64,000 nucleotides of DNA, taken from contig NZ_AP017928.1 of NCBI RefSeq assembly GCF_003584645.1, forward strand, positions 2,332,395 to 2,396,394, given 5' to 3'. This DNA comes from Methylocaldum marinum. Lineage in GTDB: Bacteria; Pseudomonadota; Gammaproteobacteria; Methylococcales; Methylococcaceae. A program made the position numbers and the translations under genes. Each line of letters begins with the position of its first letter. Position 1 is the first letter of the stretch. The notes beneath the pieces are model-generated. The model had not been told where the DNA came from, ran no database searches, and saw only the letters and a program-made list of their open reading frames with translations. This document shows, piece by piece, positions 8,672 to 19,158 of the stretch.

Positions 8672-9001
8672 ATGTCGGATAATCTGATTTTCAAAGTCGT
8701 CTTCATCAATCAGAACCAGGTTTACGAAATCTATGCCAAGCGGGTTTATCAGGGAGAAATGTTCGGATTCGTGGTGATCGAGGATTTCATTTTCGGTGAG
8801 ACCTCGTCCGTGGTAGTGGATCCTTATGAAGAGAAACTGAAGACGGAATTTGCCAATGTCCGGCGTTCATTCATTCCAATGCACGAAATCATCCGCATCG
8901 ATCAGGTCGAACGCCGCGGTACCGCCAAGATAATCCCGCTCGATCGGGAAACGGGTCAATCGGGCAAGGTCACCAAATTTTACGTGCCCGAAAAATCCTA
9001 A
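8672..9001 (+). CDS. DUF1820 family protein
   Basis: 109-residue protein conserved in gammaproteobacteria as DUF1820, function unknown. Characteristic stretches are IFKVVFINQNQVYEIYAKRVYQ, FGFVVIEDFIFGE and the basic RSFIPMHEIIRIDQVE. It looks soluble, with alternating beta-strand periodicity and no signal peptide. It is convergent with sspB, whose stop lies 28 nt beyond. Confidence 0.88.
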   Translation: MSDNLIFKVVFINQNQVYEIYAKRVYQGEMFGFVVIEDFIFGETSSVVVDPYEEKLKTEFANVRRSFIPMHEIIRIDQVERRGTAKIIPLDRETGQSGKVTKFYVPEKS

Positions 9002-9028
9002 GGCCGGAACACCGGACCGACGTGCAAG

Positions 9029-9424
9029 CTATTTGACCACCTTGAGCGTCGGCCTTTTCTTCGCGCCCGCCCCTCCCTTGGGCGCACTCTCGGTAGGCGG
9101 CGGCGTCTCATCCTCTCCCTCGTCGTCGAAAATCATTCCCTTTCCGTTTTCCTGCGCATAAATGGCAAGTACCGCGCGCATGGGCACGGTTATCTGCATC
9201 GGCGTACCGCCGAAACGGGCGCCGAATTCGACCTCGTCGTTACCCAACGACAGGCCGTGCACGGCTTGCGGCCGTAAATTCAGCACGATCTTTCCGTCCT
9301 GAACATACTGTCTCGGCACGACAACGCCCTGTGCTTCGGCATCGACGAGCAGATAGGGCGTGAATTGGTTATCGACTATCCAGTCGTATATAGCCCGTAC
9401 CAGATACGGTTTGAGTGAAGTCAT
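9029..9424 (-). CDS. sspB: SspB, ClpXP specificity-enhancing adaptor
   Basis: 131-residue adaptor that tethers ssrA-tagged peptides to ClpXP. The N-terminal substrate-binding domain (SLKPYLVRAIYDWIVDNQFTPYLLVDA, then NLRPQAVHGL) is intact. It is followed by a flexible acidic and Pro-rich linker, and the C-terminus RPTLKVVK matches the ClpX-binding tail of the family. ATG 9424 shares one base with the sspA stop, giving the usual sspA-sspB coupling; an upstream in-frame extension to 9577 lies wholly inside sspA and is rejected. Confidence 0.95.
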   Translation of the reverse strand: MTSLKPYLVRAIYDWIVDNQFTPYLLVDAEAQGVVVPRQYVQDGKIVLNLRPQAVHGLSLGNDEVEFGARFGGTPMQITVPMRAVLAIYAQENGKGMIFDDEGEDETPPPTESAPKGGAGAKKRPTLKVVK

Positions 9425-10071
9425 CAGGCAGTCAGCAGCTCCGCAAAAGAGGTCAAATCCCGCTCTTGTTCGCTTAAACTGGCTTGAAACGCATGCCGCT
9501 CGAACAAGCGTCCAGCGTAGTCTGTAATCGCTTCCGCCTGCTTTGGCAGGTCTATGCCCAAAGCGGGCAAGCGCCAAAGCAATGGCGCGAGGGTACAGTC
9601 TACCAAAGAAAATTCGTCACTGAGAAAATAAGGCTTGGACGCGAACGCAGGAGCCGCGGCGACGAGACTGTCACGCAGCGACTTCTTCGCCTTGGTATCC
9701 TTTTTGTCCGCAGAATGTTCGATTTTGTCGAGCAATCGATACCAATCCTGATCGATACGATGGACCAGCATGCGGGCACGGGCCCGCGATACGGGATCCA
9801 TGGGGTGCAACGGCGGATGAGGAAAACGCTCATCCAGGTATTCCATGATAATCCGGGACTCGTACAGCACCAGATCGCGGTCCACCAATGTCGGCGTGTT
9901 ACCGTAGGGATTGAGCGCGAGCAACTCTTCCGGAGGCTGATCGGCAGCGACATATTCGATATCCGCCGCAATCCCTTTTTCGGACAAAACAATCCGTGTT
10001 CTGTGGCTATAGGCGCAGGTCGGGGAACAAAAAAGGGTCATTACCGATTTGCGACTGGCAGTGGTTGCCAC
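9424..10071 (-). CDS. sspA: SspA, stringent starvation protein A
   Basis: GST-fold RNA polymerase-associated regulator of stress and stationary-phase transcription. The N-terminal thioredoxin-like domain carries SVMTLFCSPTCAYSHRTRIVLSEKG and TLVDRDLVLYESRIIMEYLDERFPHPPL, nearly the canonical SspA sequence; the second domain is all helical. GTG 10071 gives 215 residues with GAGG about 8 nt upstream. A longer frame from 10116 adds 15 residues not found in relatives. It is first in sspA-sspB, downstream of petABC on the same strand, a common gammaproteobacterial order. Confidence 0.92.
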   Translation of the reverse strand: MATTASRKSVMTLFCSPTCAYSHRTRIVLSEKGIAADIEYVAADQPPEELLALNPYGNTPTLVDRDLVLYESRIIMEYLDERFPHPPLHPMDPVSRARARMLVHRIDQDWYRLLDKIEHSADKKDTKAKKSLRDSLVAAAPAFASKPYFLSDEFSLVDCTLAPLLWRLPALGIDLPKQAEAITDYAGRLFERHAFQASLSEQERDLTSFAELLTA

Positions 10072-10101
10072 TCTGAACACCTCAAGAAAGACTAAAAGGT
10101 T

Positions 10102-10195
10102 CCGGTTGGAAATCAATAACGGCTAGCCTGCCGGCTTTTGCCGGGAAAAGTCATTTGTAGTGCTAGACCTCTGGGCGGCATCGCTTTCCAACCGG
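10102..10195. repeat. 94-nt structured element with 11-bp inverted ends between petC and sspA
   Basis: CCGGTTGGAAA (10102-10112) is the exact reverse complement of TTTCCAACCGG (10185-10195). Inside lies a second small hairpin, CCGGC-TTTT-GCCGG (10131-10144). Nested stems make this a plausible folded RNA, intergenic terminator or attenuator, or a small mobile element. There is no T-tract next to the outer stem on the minus strand, so a simple intrinsic terminator is not obvious. Confidence 0.5.
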
Positions 10196-10221
10196 CCGGT
10201 CGTTCATTTTAACATTAAACC

Positions 10222-10944
10222 TCAATGAATATTCTTCCAATATTCTTTCTTAAGCCGGTACATGATCACCGCCAGCACGATTAGAAATAAGATGATGTAT
10301 TTCCCGAGCGGCAGTCGTTCCAGCTTGGAGGGTTCCGCCACATAGGCGAGAAAATTGACGATGTCGGTCAAGGCTTGATCGAATTCCTGACGCGTCATCT
10401 CGCCTTTCTGGACCGGCCGAACGTCGACCACGGTATCGACGCCGTCGATCCTTTTGATCACGGGTTCCTGGGTGCCCTGCAGCTTCCACAAGACATTGGG
10501 CATCGCCACGTCGCGGGAAATCAGGTTATTCGTCCCGAATGGACGTTTCGGATCGGTGTAAAAGCCTTTCAGATAGCTGTAGACCCAATCCGCTCCCCTC
10601 GCCCGCACCACCAGAGAAAGATCCGGCGGAGCCACTCCGAAGGTGTTTTCGCCGTCCTCCTTGGACATCGCGGTGCCGAGATAGTCGTGGATCTTGGCCT
10701 CGCCGAACATGAATTCCCGTCGCACGGTGTCCTCGTCGAGTTCGAGGTCTTTGGCGATTCGCGAGTAGCGAATCTGCTTTACGGAATGGCAACCCATGCA
10801 GTAGTTCGCGAACAAACCCGCCCCCCTCCGAACGGAGTCGGAATCGAAAATGTCCACATCGGCATCTTCGAGCGGTTTCGTCGGATCTACCGCAGTCGCG
10901 GCAAAAGAAAATAACAACAGTATTATGCCGAATGCCGATCTCAT
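10222..10944 (-). CDS. petC: Cytochrome c1 subunit of the bc1 complex
   Basis: Carries electrons from the Rieske protein to soluble cytochrome c in the ubiquinol:cytochrome c reductase. It has 240 residues with an N-terminal signal segment ending ATA-VD, the heme c site CMGCH (Cys49, Cys52, His53), the FGVAPPDLSLVVRARG loop, the axial-ligand region DVAMPNVL and one C-terminal membrane anchor (LGKYIILFLIVLAVIMYRLKK). ATG 10944 lies 3 nt past the petB stop; the longer start at 10974 would overlap petB. It is third gene of petA-petB-petC. Confidence 0.95.
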   Translation of the reverse strand: MRSAFGIILLLFSFAATAVDPTKPLEDADVDIFDSDSVRRGAGLFANYCMGCHSVKQIRYSRIAKDLELDEDTVRREFMFGEAKIHDYLGTAMSKEDGENTFGVAPPDLSLVVRARGADWVYSYLKGFYTDPKRPFGTNNLISRDVAMPNVLWKLQGTQEPVIKRIDGVDTVVDVRPVQKGEMTRQEFDQALTDIVNFLAYVAEPSKLERLPLGKYIILFLIVLAVIMYRLKKEYWKNIH

Positions 10945-10946
10945 TC

Positions 10947-12368
10947 TTATTTGCTTCCGTAGGTTTTTAACCATCCGATAACCGCCGATAGTCGTTCTTT
11001 TACGTTCTGCACGAACGGATGGGCTTCAAGAGCCGCAATCCGCGCCTTACTCTTCTGCCAGAACACGCTGGTCCGCACCGCCTCCAAACCACGTTCGATC
11101 AAACGCCAATGCCTGCCCTCGCGCTTGTTCAGCGGAATGATGGATTCGGCAAGGCGCTCCGGAACCGGACGGGTCCGTTCGAACTGCGGGTAGAACGGCA
11201 TCAAAAGCAGAAACGCAAAATAGATGAACGTGAACAGCCTCGCAAAAGCCGTCGAAGTCGGCGTAACAGGCTTGGTGCCGAGAATTCCGAGCCCGAAAAA
11301 ACTCACCACGAATAAAACCAATGCGACCTTGAAAACTCTTCCGCGATAGCGAATCGATTTCACCGGCGAGCGGTCCAGCCAGGGCAGCAGGAACAGCAAG
11401 ACAATCGACGCTCCCATCGCCATCACACCGCCCAGCTTGTTCGGAATCGCACGCAGAACCGAGTAAAACGGCGTGAAATACCAGACCGGCTGAATATGCT
11501 CGGGCGTCGCCGCCGGATTTGCCGGTTCAAAATTCTGATGCTCCAGGAAATATCCGCCCATCTCCGGCATATAGAAGATGATGAGAGCACAGATGATCAA
11601 AAACACGATCGCCGCGTACAAATCCTTGACGGTGTAATAAGGATGGAAAGGTATTCCGTCGATCGGAATGCCGCTTTCGTTCTTATGCTTCTTGATCTCG
11701 ATGCCGTCTGGATTGCCCGAGCCGGTAGTCCGCAACGCGACCAGGTGAAATACCACCAGAATGAGTATGGCCAGCGGAATGCCGATAACGTGGAGCGCAA
11801 AGAAGCGGTTCAGCGTCGCGTCGGCGACGACATAATCACCCCGCACCCATAACGCGAGATCTTCGCCTATGACCGGAATCGCACCGAACAGCGAGATGAT
11901 CACCTGCGCGCCCCAATAGGACATCTGCCCCCAGGGCAGCAGATAACCCATGAAGGCCTCGGCCATAAGCAGCAAAAACAGGGTCATGCCGAACAGCCAG
12001 ATCAGTTCGCGGGGCTTTTTGAAAGACCCGTAAAAGATCGCCCGGAACATGTGGAGGTAGATAACGATGAAAAACATCGAGGCGCCGGTCGAGTGCATGT
12101 ACCGGAGCAGCCAGCCATAATCCACATCGCGCATGATGTATTCGATCGAATCGAACGCAAGTTCGGCCGAGGGCTTGTAATGCATCGTCAGCCAGATCCC
12201 GGTCAGGATCTGATTGACCAGCACCAGTATTGCCAGGGAACCGAAGAAATACAGAAAATTGAAGTTCTTCGGTACGTAATATTTGGCGAGCTGGCTGTTC
12301 CACAGGTTGGATACCGGAAACCGCTCGTCCAGCCAGTTCAAAAGAGCTTTTGCCTTTTCCGAAGCCAT
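10947..12368 (-). CDS. petB: Cytochrome b of the bc1 complex
   Basis: 473-residue integral membrane subunit holding hemes bL and bH and both quinone sites. Heme-ligand helices are seen in LLRYMHSTGASMFFIVIYLHMFRA and in FALHVIGIPLAILILVVFHLVAL (paired His 14 apart). The Qo-site motif reads PVWY (HIQPVWYFTPFYSVLRAIPNK) rather than the PEWY of mitochondria. Proteobacteria using lower-potential or mixed quinones often show PVWY. A hydrophilic C-terminal tail of ~70 residues extends beyond the last helix. Start ATG 12368 lies 5 nt after petA. Confidence 0.96.
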   Translation of the reverse strand: MASEKAKALLNWLDERFPVSNLWNSQLAKYYVPKNFNFLYFFGSLAILVLVNQILTGIWLTMHYKPSAELAFDSIEYIMRDVDYGWLLRYMHSTGASMFFIVIYLHMFRAIFYGSFKKPRELIWLFGMTLFLLLMAEAFMGYLLPWGQMSYWGAQVIISLFGAIPVIGEDLALWVRGDYVVADATLNRFFALHVIGIPLAILILVVFHLVALRTTGSGNPDGIEIKKHKNESGIPIDGIPFHPYYTVKDLYAAIVFLIICALIIFYMPEMGGYFLEHQNFEPANPAATPEHIQPVWYFTPFYSVLRAIPNKLGGVMAMGASIVLLFLLPWLDRSPVKSIRYRGRVFKVALVLFVVSFFGLGILGTKPVTPTSTAFARLFTFIYFAFLLLMPFYPQFERTRPVPERLAESIIPLNKREGRHWRLIERGLEAVRTSVFWQKSKARIAALEAHPFVQNVKERLSAVIGWLKTYGSK

Positions 12369-12373
12369 CTCGC

Positions 12374-12964
12374 CTACTCCTCGCCGCTCAAACCGATTAG
12401 GATCCGTGTATCACTCGTATAGTGATAGGGCGGAATTTCCAGATTGGTCGGCGCCGGAACCGCCTTGTACACGCGTCCCGCCAAATCGAAACGAGAACCG
12501 TGGCAGGGACAGAAAAATCCGCCCTTCCACTCCGGCCCCAGATCCGCGGGCGCGATTTCGGGACGATAGACGGGGGAACATCCGAGATGGGTACAGATAC
12601 CGACGGCGACGAAAATCTCGGGCTTGAGAGAGCGAAGCTCGTTGGCCATCGCTTTCGGCTGCTCGGATTGCTTCGACTGGGGATCGCGCAGCTGGTCGTC
12701 GAGGGTTGGCAGGGCCGCCAAGACGTTAGGCGTTCTGTGCAGTATCCAGACCGGCTTCCCCCGCCACAGGACGCGAATCAATTGTCCCGGCTCGATCTTG
12801 CTGATGTCGACTTCCACCGGGGCTCCCAAGGCTTCGGCCTTGGCGCTGGGCTTCATCGACGAGATGAACGGCACCGCCGCGGCGCCCGTCCCAATGGCGC
12901 CGATGACCGCCGCCGCCTGGGTTAAGAAACGGCGCTTTTCGATATCCACGCCTTCAGTAGTCAT
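12374..12964 (-). CDS. petA: Rieske iron-sulfur subunit of the bc1 complex
   Basis: 196-residue [2Fe-2S] protein that takes the first electron from quinol. A Tat-type leader (KRRFLTQAAAVIGAIGTGAAA) doubles as membrane anchor. Cluster ligands are visible as CTHLGC (Cys124, His126, Cys129) and CPCHGS (Cys152, Cys154, His155). Start ATG 12964 has GGGAG about 9 nt upstream. It is the first gene of the petABC operon; the 176 nt upstream contain a palindrome (ATTGT-TG-ACAAT, 13062-13073) of unknown use. Confidence 0.96.
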   Translation of the reverse strand: MTTEGVDIEKRRFLTQAAAVIGAIGTGAAAVPFISSMKPSAKAEALGAPVEVDISKIEPGQLIRVLWRGKPVWILHRTPNVLAALPTLDDQLRDPQSKQSEQPKAMANELRSLKPEIFVAVGICTHLGCSPVYRPEIAPADLGPEWKGGFFCPCHGSRFDLAGRVYKAVPAPTNLEIPPYHYTSDTRILIGLSGEE

Positions 12965-13140
12965 GCCAACATCTCCCGTTTTACCCCTCTAAAGCTAGCC
13001 TTGTTGGTTTTCGATAAGCTGTTATTTGTGGAACGCGCCGGTTCCGATGTGTTGAATAGTTATTGTTGACAATGAGTTTCTCCAGGGGGGAGGATTTTGT
13101 TTGAGAAAGGCTCAGAAAGCAAGACCATCGGACGTTCGCC

Positions 13141-14232
13141 CTATGAAACCAGGATCGTGGAAAGGGCTGCAAGGAATCGGCGATTTTCCTCCGGAGTTCC
13201 CACGGTGACTCGCAAACACCCGGCCAAGCGTCCACCCGACGAGTGGAGATTCTTGATCAAAATGCCCGCATCCTTGAGCTGCTGAAATACCTGACCGGCA
13301 TCGTCCCGCAGAAGCCTAAACGTGATGAAATTGGCCTCGCTCGGATAGACACGAACTTTCGGAAGCCGCCCGAGCGCTTCGAGCAGGTGTTGCCGGTTCC
13401 GGCGAATCAGCTCGACCTGGGCCTCCAGCACTTTCCGCTTTTCGATGGCGAACTCGGTGCTGATCTGGGTCAAGGTGTTGATGTTGTACGGGAGCCGAAT
13501 CTTGTCGAATTCGTCGATCCAGGCCTTGGCGCCCGCCAGAAACCCCAATCGCAGCCCCGCGAGCCCCAGCTTGGACAGCGTGCGCATAACCAGCAGACCA
13601 TCGAAGTCCGCGAGCCGCGGCATGAAACTGCGGCCGGCGTAAGCGGCGTAAGCTTCGTCCAGCACCACCAATCCGGGGGCGGCTTGCAGGATCTCGACGA
13701 TCGCTTCGAAATCGAACAGATTGCCGGTCGGATTGTTGGGATAAGCGAGGAAAATTACGGCAGGGCGATGGGTTTCGATCGCCGCGCACATGGCCGCCGT
13801 GTCCAGGGAGAAATCCTCTTCCCGCAAGGGCACGGAAACAAATTTAAGCCCCAGGCAAGACGCAATCTGCCGATACATGACGAAGGTCGGCTCGGGTGCC
13901 AGAACCGTCGCTTCGCGCCCTTGTAGCGCCATGAGAATGATCTGAATGATTTCGTCGGAACCGTTGCCCATCAGGAGGCCGGCCTCCTCGGGAACGCCGT
14001 AGGCCTCGCGCAGGCAGGCTTTCAACCGGCTGCATGAGGGATCCGGATAACGGTTCGGCTGCGCTTCCCGCAGCCGCGCCAGCCATTCCTCGACCATGTC
14101 GTCCGGCCACGAATAGGGGTTTTCCATGGCGTCCAGCTTGATGTAGTCCGAAGAATCCGGGACATGATAGGCCGATAAAGCCAGTATTTCCGGCCTCAGC
14201 AAAGACCGGACCTTGCTCGCGCGATCGGTCAT
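13141..14232 (-). CDS. hisC: Histidinol-phosphate aminotransferase
   Basis: PLP enzyme converting imidazole acetol phosphate and glutamate to histidinol phosphate and 2-oxoglutarate. It has 363 residues of class I/II aminotransferase fold: [13 protein letters not shown] (substrate lid), GNGSDEIIQ (cofactor phosphate), [17 protein letters not shown], and [15 protein letters not shown] with the Schiff-base Lys. ATG 14232 overlaps the hisD stop (ATGA, 14229-14232), so the longer in-frame start at 14442 is rejected. It is the last gene of the mla-murA-hisGDC run. Confidence 0.94.
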   Translation of the reverse strand: MTDRASKVRSLLRPEILALSAYHVPDSSDYIKLDAMENPYSWPDDMVEEWLARLREAQPNRYPDPSCSRLKACLREAYGVPEEAGLLMGNGSDEIIQIILMALQGREATVLAPEPTFVMYRQIASCLGLKFVSVPLREEDFSLDTAAMCAAIETHRPAVIFLAYPNNPTGNLFDFEAIVEILQAAPGLVVLDEAYAAYAGRSFMPRLADFDGLLVMRTLSKLGLAGLRLGFLAGAKAWIDEFDKIRLPYNINTLTQISTEFAIEKRKVLEAQVELIRRNRQHLLEALGRLPKVRVYPSEANFITFRLLRDDAGQVFQQLKDAGILIKNLHSSGGRLAGCLRVTVGTPEENRRFLAALSTILVS

Positions 14233-15542
14233 GTCCGTTCTGCGATCCGGTACTCGGCGGAACGGGCATGGGCCGTCAGCCCCTCTCCCCGAGCCAGCAC
14301 CGACGCGGTTCTCGCCAATTGATCCGCGCCTTGCGGCGAGCAAAAGATCAGGCTGGACCGCTTTTGAAAATCGTATACGCCCAAGGGCGAGGAAAATCTG
14401 GCCGTTCCCGAAGTGGGCAGTACGTGATTGGGTCCGGCGCAATAATCGCCCAGCGCTTCCGCCGTGTAGCGGCCCATGAAGACGGCGCCGGCGTTGCGGA
14501 TTCTGCCGGCCAGGCTTTCGGGGTCCTCCACCGACAATTCCAAATGCTCGGGCGCGATGCGGTTCGCCACTTGCGCCGCCTCTTCCAGATCCCGAACCTG
14601 AATCAGCGCCCCGCGCCGCGACAGCGAGGCCCGGATCACCTCTGCCCGCTCCATGGTCGGCAGCAGACGCCTTATGCTCGATTCCACCGCATCGAGATGA
14701 GCGCGGTCCGGGCTGACGAGTATCGCCTGGGCATCCTCGTCGTGCTCCGCTTGCGAGAACAGATCCATGGCGATCCAGTCCGGGTCTGTGCCGCCATCGC
14801 TGATGACGAGAATTTCCGATGGCCCCGCCACCATGTCGATGCCGACCTGGCCGAATACCAGCTTTTTCGCGGTCGCCACGTAGATATTGCCGGGACCGAC
14901 GATTTTGTCGACCCGCGGAACGGTCTCGGTGCCGTACGCCAATGCCGCGACCGCTTGCGCGCCGCCGATGCGGAACACCCGGTCTATCCCGGCAAGATAA
15001 GCGGCGGCGAGAACCAGCGGATTGGTTTCGCCTCCCGGCGTCGGAACCACCATGACGATTTCGGGAACGCCGGCCACTTTCGCCGGCATGGCGTTCATCA
15101 GGACCGATGACGGATAGGCCGCCTTGCCTCCGGGCACATAGACGCCCACCTTATCCAAAGGCGTCACCTGCTGCCCAAGCACCGTTCCGTCGGTCTCAGA
15201 ATAGCGCCACGACTCCATTTTTTGCCGCTCGGCATACAGCCGGATGCGCTCGCCGGCCTTCATGAGCGCATCGGCCGAATCGCTGGGCAGGCTGTTCCAG
15301 GCCCTTTTCAGTTCCTCGCGCGAGAGCTCGAGCCCGGAGGCATTCGCCACCTCGAAACGGTCATAAAGACGGGTCAGTTCGACCAAGGCGGCATCGCCTT
15401 CCTTCCGGATGCGTTGAATGATGTCCATCACCCGCCCGTGGATAGCGGCATCCTCGGCTTCGTCCCATGCCAATACGGCGTCCAGATCCTGTGCGAAATC
15501 CGCTGAACCCGCCTCGAGACGGGTAATCGAGAAATCCGACAT
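14229..15542 (-). CDS. hisD: Histidinol dehydrogenase
   Basis: Zn-dependent NAD enzyme that oxidises L-histidinol to L-histidine in two steps, the last of the pathway. The 437 residues are the usual length. Motifs: [60 protein letters not shown], the Zn-binding and catalytic [12 protein letters not shown], and APEHLEL. It lies 5 nt after hisG and overlaps hisC, so the three are co-expressed. Confidence 0.96.
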   Translation of the reverse strand: MSDFSITRLEAGSADFAQDLDAVLAWDEAEDAAIHGRVMDIIQRIRKEGDAALVELTRLYDRFEVANASGLELSREELKRAWNSLPSDSADALMKAGERIRLYAERQKMESWRYSETDGTVLGQQVTPLDKVGVYVPGGKAAYPSSVLMNAMPAKVAGVPEIVMVVPTPGGETNPLVLAAAYLAGIDRVFRIGGAQAVAALAYGTETVPRVDKIVGPGNIYVATAKKLVFGQVGIDMVAGPSEILVISDGGTDPDWIAMDLFSQAEHDEDAQAILVSPDRAHLDAVESSIRRLLPTMERAEVIRASLSRRGALIQVRDLEEAAQVANRIAPEHLELSVEDPESLAGRIRNAGAVFMGRYTAEALGDYCAGPNHVLPTSGTARFSSPLGVYDFQKRSSLIFCSPQGADQLARTASVLARGEGLTAHARSAEYRIAERT

Positions 15543-15547
15543 AATGC

Positions 15548-16192
15548 TTACCCCGCTTGCTTGCTGCGTTCGCTGACCACTTGCCTCAATTCTTCGACGA
15601 AGGACGTGACCTCGCGGTGCTTCATCTTCATCGCGGCTTTATTAACGATGAGCCGGCTGCTGACCTCCATGATCAAATCGCGCGGTTCGAGTCCGTTTGC
15701 CCTAAGCGTGTTTCCGGTATCGACCAAGTCGACGATGCAATGGGCCAAGCCCACCAGAGGCGCCAATTCCATGGAGCCGTAAAGCTTGATGATCTCCGCC
15801 TGAATTCCGCGTCCGGCGAAATAGCGATGCGTGGTTTTCACATATTTGGTCGCCACCCGCAAGCGCCCTCTCGACACCGGCGCCGAATCCTTCATGGCCG
15901 CCGTCATCAGCCGGCAGCGGGCGATGCCCAGATCCAGCGGCTCGTACAGGCCTTGAGCATCGTACTCGACCAACACGTCCTTGCCGGCGATTCCGAGGTC
16001 GGCGGCTCCGTATTCCACGTAAGTGGGCACATCGGTCGCCCGGACGATCAGGAGCTGAACCTCCTCGCGATTGGTCGGCAGGATCAGCTTCCGGCTTTTG
16101 TCGGGGTCCACGGTCGGCTCGATTCCGACCTGCGCGAGCAGGGGAAGCGCCTCCTCGTAGATTCGCCCTTTCGATATGGCTAGAGTGAGCAT
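15548..16192 (-). CDS. hisG: ATP phosphoribosyltransferase, short form
   Basis: Catalyses the first step of histidine synthesis (ATP + PRPP). At 214 residues from ATG 16192 it is the short form, lacking the ~80-residue regulatory domain of the enteric enzyme; short HisG needs the HisRS-like partner HisZ, which is not in this window. Motifs: [43 protein letters not shown], and the PRPP loop [16 protein letters not shown]. Ten bases separate it from murA. The in-frame extension to 16294 overlaps murA and is rejected. Confidence 0.95.
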   Translation of the reverse strand: MLTLAISKGRIYEEALPLLAQVGIEPTVDPDKSRKLILPTNREEVQLLIVRATDVPTYVEYGAADLGIAGKDVLVEYDAQGLYEPLDLGIARCRLMTAAMKDSAPVSRGRLRVATKYVKTTHRYFAGRGIQAEIIKLYGSMELAPLVGLAHCIVDLVDTGNTLRANGLEPRDLIMEVSSRLIVNKAAMKMKHREVTSFVEELRQVVSERSKQAG

Positions 16193-16202
16193 GCGTGGCG
16201 TT

Positions 16203-17483
<1,281 letters not shown>

Positions 17484-17488
17484 TTATA

Positions 17489-17833
17489 CTAACCTGAGAC
17501 CGACCGGTCGACGGGTTCCGGCGAGTCCGCCGAAATCAAGTGTTCGATTCCGCTGACGCGAGCGATCTCCCTGACATGCTGCGGAAGGTGGCGATATCGG
17601 AGTTCCGATCGAGCTTTCGCGGCTCGCCGCATCCACTCCAACAGAAGCGCGACGCCGGCGCTATCGACCCGGCTGACGCCCGACAAATCGAAGCAAAGCC
17701 GGGACGCCGGCGCAAACAGGGTCGAAGTGGTCTTCAACGCGTCCTTCGCCGTCGAAAAACTCAGTTCGCCTTTAAGTCTGTAGTTTCCCCGACCTTCGTC
17801 GACCAATGCGAACGGATTAGAAGATTCGGCCAT
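17489..17833 (-). CDS. mlaB: MlaB-like STAS-domain protein
   Basis: 114-residue cytoplasmic STAS-domain subunit that stabilises the MlaFE phospholipid transporter. The core DLSGVSRVDSAGVALLLEWMRRA holds the conserved DSAG loop. It follows mlaD after 24 nt with no mlaC in between, whereas the enteric order is mlaFEDCB. It precedes murA by 20 nt. Confidence 0.85.
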   Translation of the reverse strand: MAESSNPFALVDEGRGNYRLKGELSFSTAKDALKTTSTLFAPASRLCFDLSGVSRVDSAGVALLLEWMRRAAKARSELRYRHLPQHVREIARVSGIEHLISADSPEPVDRSVSG

Positions 17834-17857
17834 GACGGCGGCTACCCGTTTACGGTC

Positions 17858-18346
17858 TTACTCGGCCGGCGCGGCTGCCCCGCCGCCTTCCGCCTTATTA
17901 AAAAGAAACCGGCTGATGATCTGCTCGAGCACGATCGCCGATTGCGTCAGCTCGATCTCGTCGCCGTCCGCCAGGTACTCCTCCGCGCCGCCGGGCGATA
18001 GACCGATATATTGCTCGCCCAACAATCCGGCGGTCAGTATGCTGGCGCTGGTGTCGATCGGAAGCGTGTCGTATTTCGGCTCGATCCGCATCTCCACCAC
18101 GGCCTCGTAGGTCTGATTGTCGAACGAAATGGCGCTGACCCGCCCCACCGTGACGCCAGCCACCGAGACTGGCGCCCGAACCCTCAGGCTGCCGATATTT
18201 TCGAAGCGAGCGACGATCTTGTAGCTGTCGCCGTTGCTTTTCAATTCCGCCAGATTGCTTACTTGCATCGCCAAGAAGAACAAAGCGATTAAACCGGCGG
18301 CGACGAACAAACCCACCCAGATCTCGATTGCTTTCGATGACTGCAT
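17858..18346 (-). CDS. mlaD: MlaD, MCE-domain lipid-transport subunit
   Basis: Inner-membrane-anchored MCE protein forming the hexameric periplasmic ring of the MlaFEDB complex, which moves phospholipids between the membranes. It has 162 residues: one N-terminal helix (IEIWVGLFVAAGLIALFFLAMQV), then the MCE domain (FENIGSLRVRAPVSVAGVTVGRVSAI...ILTAGLLGEQYIGLSPG). ATG 18346 shares a base with the mlaE stop and has a run of seven G upstream, so it is preferred over the start at 18388. The C-terminus is Gly/Ala-rich. Confidence 0.93.
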   Translation of the reverse strand: MQSSKAIEIWVGLFVAAGLIALFFLAMQVSNLAELKSNGDSYKIVARFENIGSLRVRAPVSVAGVTVGRVSAISFDNQTYEAVVEMRIEPKYDTLPIDTSASILTAGLLGEQYIGLSPGGAEEYLADGDEIELTQSAIVLEQIISRFLFNKAEGGGAAAPAE

Positions 18347-19128
18347 CAATCCCCCCCGAACATTAAAGCCGTCAGCACGAAGTCCCACCCCAGCACGGCA
18401 AAGGCCGAATAAACGACCGAGCGTGTGGTCGCCCGGCTAACCCCCTCGGAAGTGGGTACGGCATCGTAACCCTCGAACACCGCTATCCAGGTGACGATAA
18501 CCCCGAACACGGCGCTTTTGATGAGACCGTTTACGATATCGTCATAAAAATCGATCTTGCTTTTCATCTGGGACCAGAATGCGCCCTCGTCCACCCCGAG
18601 CAGCCCGACGCCGACGAAATAGCCGCCCAGGACGCCGACCATACTGAACAGCGAAGCCAGCAGAGGCATGGAGACGCAACCGGCGAAAAAGCGTGGCGCG
18701 ATGATGCGCCTGATCGGATCGACCGCCATCATTTCCATGCCTGCAAGCTGTTCGGTCGCTTTCATCAGGCCGATTTCCGCGGTCAGCGCGGAACCGGCCC
18801 GCCCCGAGAACAACAAGGCCGTGACGACCGGACCCAACTCCCGAACCAGCGAAGCCGCCACCATGATGCCCAGGGTCTGCTCCGCCCCGAAATCGGAAAG
18901 CACATTGTAGCCCTGAAGGCCCAACACCATCCCGACGAACAAACCGGAAACGCTCACCAACAGGACGGTAAGCACGCCCACCGAATAAACCTGGGCCAGA
19001 AGCAGGCGAATGCGTCGAAGAATCTGGGGCAGCCCGGCTGCGACATGGCAGATGAACAAATTGGCCCGCCCTAGTTTCTGCAGAATGCCGAGGGTTGCGT
19101 CTCCAAGCTGCTGGAACGGGGCTAGCAT
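18346..19128 (-). CDS. mlaE: MlaE, lipid ABC transporter permease
   Basis: 260-residue permease of the MlaFEDB system. An amphipathic N-terminal helix is followed by about five membrane segments and the conserved family block VRELGPVVTALLFSGRAGSALTAEIGLMKATEQLAGMEMM, which contains the coupling helix. It sits 30 nt after mlaF and is coupled to mlaD. Confidence 0.95.
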   Translation of the reverse strand: MLAPFQQLGDATLGILQKLGRANLFICHVAAGLPQILRRIRLLLAQVYSVGVLTVLLVSVSGLFVGMVLGLQGYNVLSDFGAEQTLGIMVAASLVRELGPVVTALLFSGRAGSALTAEIGLMKATEQLAGMEMMAVDPIRRIIAPRFFAGCVSMPLLASLFSMVGVLGGYFVGVGLLGVDEGAFWSQMKSKIDFYDDIVNGLIKSAVFGVIVTWIAVFEGYDAVPTSEGVSRATTRSVVYSAFAVLGWDFVLTALMFGGD

Positions 19129-19158
19129 GACGATTTCCGGATGGATGGCGGTCTGGTT

